Shown: in pieces, positions 1 to 8,226 of the stretch
How the letters are laid out: every line of letters begins with the position of its first letter
How positions within the stretch are numbered: the stretch's first letter is position 1
Assembly (NCBI GenBank): GCA_014730065.1
Contig: WJIW01000117.1
Span: forward strand, 1 to 40,566
Direction of reading: 5' to 3'
Length of the DNA stretch: 40,566 nucleotides
Source of the DNA: Armatimonadia bacterium
GTDB taxonomy: Bacteria > Armatimonadota > Zipacnadia > UBA1398
Made by a program: the position numbers and the translations under genes
Notes under the pieces: model-generated
Seen by the model: only the letters and a program-made list of their open reading frames with translations
Databases searched by the model: none
What the model was told of the DNA's origin: nothing

Positions 1-1
1 C

Positions 2-355
2 GGCACCTGGCCCGACCCCGCGGGCAAGCCCCAGGCCCAGGCCATGGCGCTCTACGCGCTCTGCGCCCACGCCCTGGCGACAGGGGATCGCGCGTGGACC
101 GAGCAGGCGTGGCCCGCCATGACCCGGGCAGCGGTGGCATTGGCCCAAGGCGAGGTCCCCTGCGAGTGGGTGCTCGATGCCTACCGCAGGGTCTGCGGGG
201 AGCTCGATCTCGAGTGCCCGAAGGCAGTGGGCTCGCCGACCACGGGCGGCGGGCTGCCGGTCCCGCCGGATGAAGCGATCGACGCGGCCGGTGGGCCGTG
301 CCCAGTGTCGGCGGCGGCCAGAGCGGTGCTGCTGAATGCCGGCGGCGACGCGTAG
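2..355 (+). CDS. C-terminal part of an unidentified protein (5' truncated by window edge)
   Basis: Open frame from base 2 to stop at 355 (GTWPDPAGKPQAQAMALYAL...); followed closely by the permease gene; no family recognised. Confidence 0.5.
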   Translation, partial: GTWPDPAGKPQAQAMALYALCAHALATGDRAWTEQAWPAMTRAAVALAQGEVPCEWVLDAYRRVCGELDLECPKAVGSPTTGGGLPVPPDEAIDAAGGPCPVSAAARAVLLNAGGDA

Positions 356-373
356 GAGGGGACGTGTGGGTCC

Positions 374-2296
374 ATGGCAGCAGGAAGACAGCCGCGACGC
401 ATCCTGGCACCCGTGACGGGGCTGCTTGGGGGGTGGGTCGACGACCTCCGGATGGCGGGGAATCCGTACGCCATCCGCGACATTCGCTCCCGGGTTCGGG
501 GCCTGCGGTTCCCCTTGCTGCTTCTCATCTACCACGTCATCGTCATCGGCGTGGGGCTCATCGCCGTGGCCGCCTATGCCGCCAGCGCGAATCCCACTAC
601 CCCGGCGGGACGGTACGTCTTCCCATCCCTCGTGTACACCCAGCTCGTACTCGCTCCCATCGTCTCGGCGGTGCTGACGGCCACGTGCGTCTCCACCGAA
701 CGGGAGAAGCAGACCATCGATCTGGTGGTAATGACACCCATGCGCGGCGTCGAGATCGCGCTGGGGAAGCTGGCCATCCCGTGGGGACTCACCATGATGG
801 TCGCCATCACCTCGGCGCCGTACGCCGTGTTGTGCATGGTGGGCGGCGGGGTTAACTCGGGCTCGGTGCTGCTGCTGTACCTGGGTTTGGCCATCTTCTG
901 CGGGATCACCGCCACCTTCGGCCTGCTCATGTCCGTCGTGTCTCGAAGCTCGGCATCGGCCGTCATCGTGACCCTGGTCGTGTATGTGATCTGCCTGATC
1001 ACGGGTCTCGTGGGCAATGGACTGTTGGTTCAGGGCTCCTTCGGGGCCGGCATGTTCGGCCCGCCCAACTGGACCTTCGGCCCGTACACCTACCTTTACC
1101 CGACCACTTGGGCGAGCGGGATGCTGGCCGCCGGCGATGCCCAGTGCCTGGCCTTCGGTCGCGGCGTCCCCTTCTGGCTCGCCGGGGTGGCCGTCTGGGG
1201 CCTCCTGGGGGCCTACATGACCATGGTCGCCAGTTGCCGGCTGAGCATCACGCCGCCCAGGCACCTCATCGCCCGGCGAGTCTTGGGCCTGTTGACGTGG
1301 ACAGCGCTCGCAGCCATGGTCATCGGCGGGGTATGGGAGGACTTGGCTAGCGGATCGACCTTCTCCATGGCCAACCTCGGCGGGTACGGGGGCGGTGGGG
1401 CGAGCATGCTGGTCATCGTGTCTACCATCGCGACCATGGCGGCCTCGGTGGTTGCCATGCAATCGGGGCTGGGCGACTATCCGGACCTGTGGTGCCGACC
1501 CTTTGGCCAGGTGCTTCGGCGCATGGCCGTCCTGTGGAAGGTGCTGAGCCCCCGGCCCGAGTCGGGCCTGGCCATCGGTCTCCTTGGCTGGGCGGCGGCC
1601 GTGGCGGTCCCCTTCCTCGGGAACCACCTCGTCTTCGGGAGTGCCATCCCGCCATCCTTGGCTCCAGGTCATCTGCTGGGATTGCTGATCCCCCAGGTCC
1701 TCTGCATCGTCTTCGCCAGTTTTGTGGGGCTGTGGGCGAACGCGCGGTTCCCCTACGCGACCAACGCCCGCCGCAACGCCGCCGCCGGCCGACTGGTGCC
1801 GCTGCTGGCGTGGCCCATCGTCATGGCGATCGTGTTCGCCGCCATCGCGGGCCCTGTGGGTGCCCGCAACCCGGAGGCGGGATACATCACGTCGGCCATC
1901 GGAGCGCACGTGTCTGCCCTCAGCCCCTTCTCCCACCCCATGCTTCTGGGAATGGCGGGTCTATCGACGCCCATGGCGATGAAGGCATGGGTCGAGATCG
2001 GCCCCCTGAGCCTGCACCCACATATGGTGGCCGCCCTGATCGCCTTGGGACTGGCCATCGGCATGCTCGTGGTGACCGCTCGCCGGTGGCGGGAGAACGC
2101 CCGGTGGCTCCAGAGCCAGGGGTACTCCATGGGCAGGCTCGAGGAGCAGCAGGACCACACCGCCGTCACCCCGGCTCACGCCGTGTACCCCACCGATCCG
2201 TCGGTGCAGAAGACGGTTACCGCACCGGCCCAGGAGACGCCCGCGGAGCCATCCGAAACCGAGCCGCCGGGTCCCTACTCACCTGGCTCCAGGTAG
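374..2296 (+). CDS. ABC-2 type transporter permease, multi-TM
   Basis: 640-aa ORF with many hydrophobic segments; 'STEREKQTIDLVVMTPMRGVEIALGKLAIPWG' resembles ABC-2 permeases (TERE...T.dlL..tP.....ilgGK). Confidence 0.75.
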   Translation: MAAGRQPRRILAPVTGLLGGWVDDLRMAGNPYAIRDIRSRVRGLRFPLLLLIYHVIVIGVGLIAVAAYAASANPTTPAGRYVFPSLVYTQLVLAPIVSAVLTATCVSTEREKQTIDLVVMTPMRGVEIALGKLAIPWGLTMMVAITSAPYAVLCMVGGGVNSGSVLLLYLGLAIFCGITATFGLLMSVVSRSSASAVIVTLVVYVICLITGLVGNGLLVQGSFGAGMFGPPNWTFGPYTYLYPTTWASGMLAAGDAQCLAFGRGVPFWLAGVAVWGLLGAYMTMVASCRLSITPPRHLIARRVLGLLTWTALAAMVIGGVWEDLASGSTFSMANLGGYGGGGASMLVIVSTIATMAASVVAMQSGLGDYPDLWCRPFGQVLRRMAVLWKVLSPRPESGLAIGLLGWAAAVAVPFLGNHLVFGSAIPPSLAPGHLLGLLIPQVLCIVFASFVGLWANARFPYATNARRNAAAGRLVPLLAWPIVMAIVFAAIAGPVGARNPEAGYITSAIGAHVSALSPFSHPMLLGMAGLSTPMAMKAWVEIGPLSLHPHMVAALIALGLAIGMLVVTARRWRENARWLQSQGYSMGRLEEQQDHTAVTPAHAVYPTDPSVQKTVTAPAQETPAEPSETEPPGPYSPGSR

Positions 2297-5200
2297 AGGC
2301 CCAGCTCCGACAGGGCGGGGCAGACGGGCGACTCCACCACGCGCACCCGCACGCGCTCGATCGTGGTGGGCTCCAGGCGGATCAGCCGCCTAGCCCCAAT
2401 ACCTGTGACCGCCGCGACCTCGCGCCACTGGCCGCCTTCCCACACGTCCACGGCGATGGTCTCGATGCGCTGGCCCAGCGGCAGGTGCTCGCGAAGGGAG
2501 ATCACGTTGAAGGTAGTGGGCTGGCCCAGATCCAGCACCAGCTCCGGAGCCGTGACGCCATCGTCCGTCGCCCAGTACGTGTCGCGGTCGCCGTCGAGGA
2601 GCGCCTCGGGACCATAGGCCGGGTGGTCGCCGCGTACATCGCTGGCGGTAAGCTCCGCGCCGGCGGCCAGGTTCTCGTCGAACGTCTCCTCGATGATGCG
2701 CCCGAACTCAGCTAGCGACGCCGCATCGGCCTCGTGGATCTGTCCGCGCCGGTCGGGCGGCAGGTTCAGTAGTAGTGACGCGCCCCGCCCGATGGAGGCG
2801 TAGTATAGGTCCACGAGCTGCTGGGGTGTCTTCACATCGTCGTCCTCGGCGGGATGGTAGAACCAGCCCGGCCGGATGGAGACATCGGCCTCGGCGGGGA
2901 TCCACTCCGACCCTCCGCGCTCGCCCGATGTGTTGCGTGGGATGTCGATCTCGCCCACTGTGCCCTCGGGCGTGATGGTCGCCCAGCAAGGATCGCCGGC
3001 GACGCCGCTCTCGTTGCCGACCCACCGCACGTCGGGCCCTATGTCGCTGAAGATCACCGCGCCGGGTTGAAGCTCCCGGATCAAGCCCCAAGTCTCATCC
3101 CAGCCGTAGTAGCCGTGCTTGTCCACGCGCCGAGTCTCGTTGGCGCCTCCGTAGTAGCCGTCCCCGCCGTTGGCGCCATCGAACCAGACCTCGAAGATCT
3201 CGCCGTACTCGGTGAGCAGCTCCCGAAGCTGGTTACGGTAGTATTCCACGTAGGCCGGTGAGCCATAGTCCGCATGATTCCGGTCCCAGGGAGAGAGGTA
3301 CACGCCGAATTCGAGGCCATGGCGGCGACACGCCTCGGCCACCTCGCGTACCACGTCGCCTTCGCCATCGCGCCACGGACTCGCGGCAACGGAGTGGTCG
3401 GTGTACGCGCTCGGCCAGAGGCAGAAGCCGTCGTGGTGCTTGGCCGTCAGGATGAGGCCCTTCAGTCCCCCCTCGGCGGCGACCCGGGCCATCTGGTCGG
3501 CATCGAAGTCGGTGGGCTCGAAGATCGATGGGGACTCGTCCCCGAAGCCCCATTCCTTGTCGGTGAACGTGTTCACGGTGAAGTGCAGGAAGCCGTACAG
3601 CTCCAGATCATGCCAATCGAGCTGCCGGTCGCTGGGTAGGGCGCCGTAGGGCTCGGGCGGATCGGGCGCGGGACCGGTTCGGCGTACCACGCGGACGCCG
3701 AAGAGGCCGCCGGCGAAGTTGCCCTCATGGCCCCTCAGCTCGACGGTCACCCGGTCCTTGTTTTCGATCAGGTCCCCGGGCAGGGGGTAAGTGATCTGGA
3801 AGAACTCGTCGGGGGCGTCCATGTCCAGGGTCTGGGTGGCGATGACCTGGCCGTCCACCACGATGTCGAAGGTCCGGGCGCCCACATCGCTCCCCCAGTA
3901 CGTGCAGATCAGGTCCAGCGGCTCCGAGGGATCGACGGCCATCTCGAAGGAGAACCAGCCGCCATCGAAGCCATGCCGGAACTTCCGGCCCAGGTGTTCG
4001 CCCACGCCCGTGTTCTCGCCCTGGACGCTATGATCGCGCTCGTCCTGCATCTCCCCCGGCTGCATCCAGTCCACGGTGATGGCCTCGAGAACCTTCTGGC
4101 GCCGCCGCTCCTCGCGATACTCGGCCTGTCGCCGCTCCCAGCCCTCGGGGCTGAACCGTTCCCAGTAGACGGTGTACCTTTCGCCGTGGACCTGGTGGAA
4201 GGGCTTCAGGGGGACGTTCCTGGGATGGCCCGCTCCCCGCAGACGGAAGGTCAGGGGCTCGTCGCCCGCCACGATCCACTCCTCCAGATCGCGATCGCCC
4301 GGCACCAGAACGGGCACGTAATCCACTTCGGTGGCGCGGGGATCATTCTCGGGCCCTAATAGGCCCGCCAGCACGAGGGGGCCGTACAAGATGGCCACTC
4401 GGTCCGCATCGTCGGGCATGGGCTCCAGCCGGAGCTCCATGGGGAGGCGCACTCGAACCGTATCGCCGTCCTCCCACTGGCGGCGGATGTGGGCGTAGCC
4501 ATCCCTGACCTGCGCCGGCGCCTCTTCGCCGTTGACCTCGATGGCGAACCCGTCGCCGACCCAGCTCGGCTTGCGCACGGCCAGGGACATCTCGGTGGGT
4601 TCGGCCAAGTCCAGGGTCAGGGTGGTCGCCTCCTCGGAGGGGAAGTCGGTGGCCTGGCGGAGGGTCAGGCCTCGCTCATTCCAGTTCAGTGTCGAGGCGA
4701 TGAAGAGGTTGACGTACAAGGTGTCACCGGAATGGTAGTAGATCGACTCCCCGTACTTGGCGTGGTTCTCGATGCCCGTACCGACGCAGCACCAGAAGCT
4801 GTCGTCGATGGTGGAGTAGGTCTTGTGGGAGCCCGGCTCCAGGGGCACGTAGTAGCACACCATGCCCGTATCCGGGTTCTGCGAGGCCAGGATGTGGTTA
4901 TAGAGGGCCCGCTCGTAGTAGTCGGCGTGCCGGGCCGAGGGGTCCCAGGCCATGAGGTGCCGGGTCAGCTTGAGCATGTTGTACGTGTTGCACGTCTCGG
5001 TGGTCGAGCTCCCGAGGCGGTTGCTTAGCTGGTCCGGGGGCCCGAAGTGCTCGCTGGTCGTGTTCCCGCCGGTCACGTACGAGTGATGATCGATCACCGT
5101 GGACCAGAGGTTCTCGGCGATGGTCCGGTCGCGCTCGTCGCCCGTCAGCTCGTAGCGCCGGGCTACGCCGATGATCTTGGGGATCTGGGTGTTGCCATGA

Positions 5201-6024
5201 AGGCCGGGGAGGGGGTCCTCGCCTTCGGCCAGGGGCTCGAGCACCGCCTCGTGGTGGAACTTGCGCGACAGCTCGAGGTATCTCTCCTCGCCCGTCACGG
5301 CATACAGCTCAGCGAAGGACTCGTTGATGCCGCCATGCTCGCACGCCAGCATGGTCTGCCATTGGTCGTGGGTCAGGTTGGCTGTGAGCTGGTAGGCCCA
5401 GTCCGCCAGCTCGATGGCGACCTGGAGAGCCAGCTCGTTGCCGCAGTGGCGGTGCGTGTCCAGGAGTCCGGCGAACTGCTTATGAAGGGTGTACCAGGGC
5501 ACCCAGATGCCATTCAGGTCGAAGCCCGCGCTACGGATGTCACCGGCCTTGATCTCGGCGAAGGCCCGCCGGCCATCGGGGATCGCGGCCACGTAGCCGT
5601 CCCCGTTGGCCCGCTGGCACTCGCGCAGCTCGTCCACGATGTAGGCCGTTCGGTCGCCGAGCCGCTCATCGCCGGTGGAGGCGTACATCTTGGCGCAGGC
5701 GGTGAGATAGTGGCCCAGAGTATGCCCGGCGACGCCCTCCGATTCCCATGCGCCATAGGACTCGGCCTTGGGCTCCAATCCGGCCTCGGAGCGGAACCGT
5801 GCCAGCAGCCGGTCGGGCTCCAGCGCCAGGAGCCACCGACCATCCAGCTCCATGGCGTGCTTGAAGGGCCCCTCCTCCAGCCGCACCGACTCGAGAGGGA
5901 AGGGCAGTGCGACGACGGCGTCCACGTTGGGGACGGCGGCGTCGGGAGGCGGGAGCTGGCCGATCAGGGCGGGCAGGAGAGACGCTGCGGTGAGAACGGT
6001 GGGCATGTAGGGCTCCTCCGGCAT
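2275..6024 (-). CDS. Multidomain glycoside hydrolase: GH127 (beta-L-arabinofuranosidase, DUF1680) + DUF6805-like region + GH29 alpha-L-fucosidase-like + F5/8C-like domain
   Basis: GH127-type motifs (TSEHFGPPDQLSNRLGSSTTETCNTYNMLKL, YERALYNHILASQNPDTG, FWCCVGTGIENHAKYGESIYY); GH29 motifs (LYGFLHFTVNTFTDKEWG, LILTAKHHDGFCLWPS, EVWFDGANG); C-terminal NLAAGAELTASDVRG..YGPEALLDGDRDTYWATDD typical of F5/8C. ATG at 6024 or 6006. Confidence 0.88.
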   Translation of the reverse strand: MPEEPYMPTVLTAASLLPALIGQLPPPDAAVPNVDAVVALPFPLESVRLEEGPFKHAMELDGRWLLALEPDRLLARFRSEAGLEPKAESYGAWESEGVAGHTLGHYLTACAKMYASTGDERLGDRTAYIVDELRECQRANGDGYVAAIPDGRRAFAEIKAGDIRSAGFDLNGIWVPWYTLHKQFAGLLDTHRHCGNELALQVAIELADWAYQLTANLTHDQWQTMLACEHGGINESFAELYAVTGEERYLELSRKFHHEAVLEPLAEGEDPLPGLHGNTQIPKIIGVARRYELTGDERDRTIAENLWSTVIDHHSYVTGGNTTSEHFGPPDQLSNRLGSSTTETCNTYNMLKLTRHLMAWDPSARHADYYERALYNHILASQNPDTGMVCYYVPLEPGSHKTYSTIDDSFWCCVGTGIENHAKYGESIYYHSGDTLYVNLFIASTLNWNERGLTLRQATDFPSEEATTLTLDLAEPTEMSLAVRKPSWVGDGFAIEVNGEEAPAQVRDGYAHIRRQWEDGDTVRVRLPMELRLEPMPDDADRVAILYGPLVLAGLLGPENDPRATEVDYVPVLVPGDRDLEEWIVAGDEPLTFRLRGAGHPRNVPLKPFHQVHGERYTVYWERFSPEGWERRQAEYREERRRQKVLEAITVDWMQPGEMQDERDHSVQGENTGVGEHLGRKFRHGFDGGWFSFEMAVDPSEPLDLICTYWGSDVGARTFDIVVDGQVIATQTLDMDAPDEFFQITYPLPGDLIENKDRVTVELRGHEGNFAGGLFGVRVVRRTGPAPDPPEPYGALPSDRQLDWHDLELYGFLHFTVNTFTDKEWGFGDESPSIFEPTDFDADQMARVAAEGGLKGLILTAKHHDGFCLWPSAYTDHSVAASPWRDGEGDVVREVAEACRRHGLEFGVYLSPWDRNHADYGSPAYVEYYRNQLRELLTEYGEIFEVWFDGANGGDGYYGGANETRRVDKHGYYGWDETWGLIRELQPGAVIFSDIGPDVRWVGNESGVAGDPCWATITPEGTVGEIDIPRNTSGERGGSEWIPAEADVSIRPGWFYHPAEDDDVKTPQQLVDLYYASIGRGASLLLNLPPDRRGQIHEADAASLAEFGRIIEETFDENLAAGAELTASDVRGDHPAYGPEALLDGDRDTYWATDDGVTAPELVLDLGQPTTFNVISLREHLPLGQRIETIAVDVWEGGQWREVAAVTGIGARRLIRLEPTTIERVRVRVVESPVCPALSELGLYLEPGE

Positions 6025-6097
6025 GGGATTGGTGAAGCGGAGTTCGCGCCCTTTCGCGGGTACCCTTGCGAGTGATGAGGCGATCGCGGTAGCTGAA

Positions 6098-6127
6098 AGG
6101 GGCGAGGCCCCCATGGACCTCGCCCCT
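6098..6127 (-). terminator. Rho-independent-like terminator for the 6186..6554 gene
   Basis: Perfect 10-bp inverted repeat AGGGGCGAGG / CCTCGCCCCT with 10-nt loop, followed on the minus strand by TTTC; lies downstream of 6186..6554 (-). The T-tract is short. Confidence 0.45.
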
Positions 6128-6185
6128 CCCTGACCAGCGTCCCCCTTCCGGCACCCCCCCGGGGCCGGAAAGCCTCTCGGAGTCG

Positions 6186-6554
6186 CTACTCTTCGCCGCC
6201 CGGACGGGGTCGCTGCGGGGGCTCGGGCCGGGGCAGCTCCGTCTCGGCCAGTAGCTCGAGGGTGTTGCCGTCGAACTTCATCAGCTTGGGCCCAGCCAGC
6301 ACATAGACGGCGCCGCGATCAGCGGAGATCGCCGGTCCGCCGCCACCGCCGGGTCGCATCATGCCCGGACCTCCGGGGCCGCCGGGCCCACCCGGTCCGC
6401 CGGGGCCCATCATGCCTGGGCCGGTGCCCGGGCCGGTTCCGCCACCGGGGCCTCGGAACCCCTGGGCTTGGGCGATGGCCGCCGCCCCGGCAACGACCAC
6501 CAGTACGATCAAGACTAACGTCAGAACGCCATAGCGTGTGGTCATTCCGATCAC
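6186..6554 (-). CDS. Small secreted Gly/Pro/Met-rich protein with a single propeller-like repeat at the C-terminus
   Basis: 122 aa: hydrophobic leader (GVLTLVLIVLVVVAGAAAIAQAQG), GPGMMGPGGPGGPGGPGGPGMM tract, then AISADRGAVYVLAGPKLMKFDGNTLELLAETELP. Confidence 0.7.
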   Translation of the reverse strand: MIGMTTRYGVLTLVLIVLVVVAGAAAIAQAQGFRGPGGGTGPGTGPGMMGPGGPGGPGGPGGPGMMRPGGGGGPAISADRGAVYVLAGPKLMKFDGNTLELLAETELPRPEPPQRPRPGGEE

Positions 6555-6703
6555 CCTACCTTCTCTCTTGGAGTTACCGACGGGCTCTTCTTGCTCCCCG
6601 TCGATGGTGTCATGCTACCCAGCCCGCATGACAAGAACTGGCGGCCTACCATGACAGAGTTGTAATCTGCCAGCCTGGGTGCGGGTGATGCGGGAGCGAA
6701 GGG

Positions 6704-7738
6704 ATGGACCCCATGATCCCGAGGGAGCGCCAGCTCGCCGCGATCGAGCATGAAGAGGCCGACCGGCCGTCGGTGGATGTCATCTGCATCGAGATCATGC
6801 CGGAGCTGGCCGAGACCCTAGGCGTGGCCGAAGACCAAGTGTACGAAGCTCTCGGGATCGATGGCCGTATCGTGGGCGCGGGGCACCTGGGCCCGCCCCG
6901 GCAGACACCCGATGGCCAGCTACTGAGCGAATGGGGCACGGGTAGCGACTGGGTGTACTCGCATCGCCACCAGCGGCCTCTGGCGGGGGCCGAATCTGTG
7001 GCCGACGTGGAGGCCCACCCATGGCCCGACCCCGACTGGTACGGCTACGATCAGGCGGCCAAGCTGGCCGCTACCATCTCATCGAATTACGCCGTCCGCG
7101 GGCCGACGTGGATGCCGATAGCCTGCCGGGTCTTCGAGCTCTTCGGTGTCGAGCGAGCCCTCATGCACCTGGCCGGCGAGCCCGCCGTCTTCGAGGCCGC
7201 GGCCCGGCACGTGCACCGCTTCGTGCGCCGTTACTCGGAGCGTCTCTTGGATGCCTGCGGCGACCACATGCCCATCTACTCCATCGGCGACGACTTCGCC
7301 ACCCAGCGCGGCCTGATGATCAGCCCCGATGCTTGGCGGCGCGTGCTGAAGCCTCTCTATGCGGACCTCTTCGAGATGGCCCGCCAGAGGGGCAGGTACG
7401 TGTGGCTCCATTCCTGCGGGGACATCACCGCGGTGCTTCCCGATCTGATCGACATAGGGATGGATGTGTGGGAGACGGTGCAGCTCCATACCTTGCCCAT
7501 CGACGCCCACGCCCTGAAGCGGGAGTACGGCCGGGATGTGTGCTTCTTCGGCGGGATCAACACCCAGCGGCTGCCCTTCGCCACGCCCGACGAGATACGG
7601 CGGGAGGTGGATGAAGTGATGCGTGCTCTGGCGCCCGGGGGAGGGTTCATCTGCGGCCCGGACCATCACATCAAGCCCGACGTTCCGGCGGAGCGCGCCA
7701 TCGCCCTGTTCCGCGCGGCGACAAGCGAGCCCCGATAG
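6704..7738 (+). CDS. Uroporphyrinogen decarboxylase / MtaA-like methyltransferase family protein
   Basis: UroD-fold motifs: MIPRERQLAAIEHEEADRPSVD, YVWLHSCGDITAVLPDLIDIGMDVWETVQ, FFGGINTQRLPFATPDEIRREV; HxCG motif as in MtaA/MtbA-type proteins. Confidence 0.82.
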   Translation: MDPMIPRERQLAAIEHEEADRPSVDVICIEIMPELAETLGVAEDQVYEALGIDGRIVGAGHLGPPRQTPDGQLLSEWGTGSDWVYSHRHQRPLAGAESVADVEAHPWPDPDWYGYDQAAKLAATISSNYAVRGPTWMPIACRVFELFGVERALMHLAGEPAVFEAAARHVHRFVRRYSERLLDACGDHMPIYSIGDDFATQRGLMISPDAWRRVLKPLYADLFEMARQRGRYVWLHSCGDITAVLPDLIDIGMDVWETVQLHTLPIDAHALKREYGRDVCFFGGINTQRLPFATPDEIRREVDEVMRALAPGGGFICGPDHHIKPDVPAERAIALFRAATSEPR

Positions 7739-7794
7739 TCCCTGGGCGCCAAAGGCTGCTATCCTGGAGACGAGAGTCGAGAGGATGGAGAGTC

Positions 7795-8223
7795 ATGGCC
7801 ACCGCCAATGTGAAGATCGTCCTGGAGGACGCGGATGGCTACACCTTCCGCGCCGAGTTCCCCACAGGCCACCAGATCAAGATGGACATCCCCGAAGAGA
7901 GCGGGGGCGCCGACGAGGGTCCCCGGCCCATGCAAGTCATGCTCGCCGCCCTCGGCGGCTGCACGGGCATCGATGTCATGTCGATCCTGAACAAGATGAA
8001 GCAGCCCGTTGAGGGTTACGAGATCCACATCGAGGCCGACCAGTCCGAGGAGCACCCCAAGGTCTACACCGAGATCCGGGTCACCCACGTCATCAAGGGC
8101 GATGTGGAGGATGACCGAGCCGCCCGGGCCGTTGAGCTGAGTAGCGAGAAGTACTGCTCGGTCAGCGCCCAGATCAAGCAGGAGGGTACCGTGGAGTCGG
8201 ACTACCGTCTGGAGTCTGACTAG
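7795..8223 (+). CDS. OsmC family protein
   Basis: ATANVKIVLEDADGYTFRAEFPTGH..GPRPMQVMLAALGGCTGIDVMSILNKMKQPVEGYEI with both conserved Cys (GGCTG; KYCSVSAQI). Confidence 0.88.
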   Translation: MATANVKIVLEDADGYTFRAEFPTGHQIKMDIPEESGGADEGPRPMQVMLAALGGCTGIDVMSILNKMKQPVEGYEIHIEADQSEEHPKVYTEIRVTHVIKGDVEDDRAARAVELSSEKYCSVSAQIKQEGTVESDYRLESD

Positions 8224-8226
8224 CCC

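Noticed and set aside
1489-2715. 408-aa plus-strand ORF overlapping the permease and GH127/GH29 genes
   Set aside because: Out-of-frame with conserved genes on both sides; Arg/Pro/Gly-rich with no domain.
5047-6075. 342-aa plus-strand ORF opposite the GH127 domain
   Set aside because: Antisense of conserved GH127 motifs; composition typical of shadow ORFs.
6355-6440. Short GC-rich tandem repeat resembling a repeat array/CRISPR
   Set aside because: It is the in-frame codon repeat for GGP/GPG residues in the small secreted protein; no spacer structure.
6704-7738. Haem biosynthesis uroporphyrinogen decarboxylase (HemE)
   Set aside because: Has HxCG-type motif and divergent N-terminus; no other haem genes nearby.
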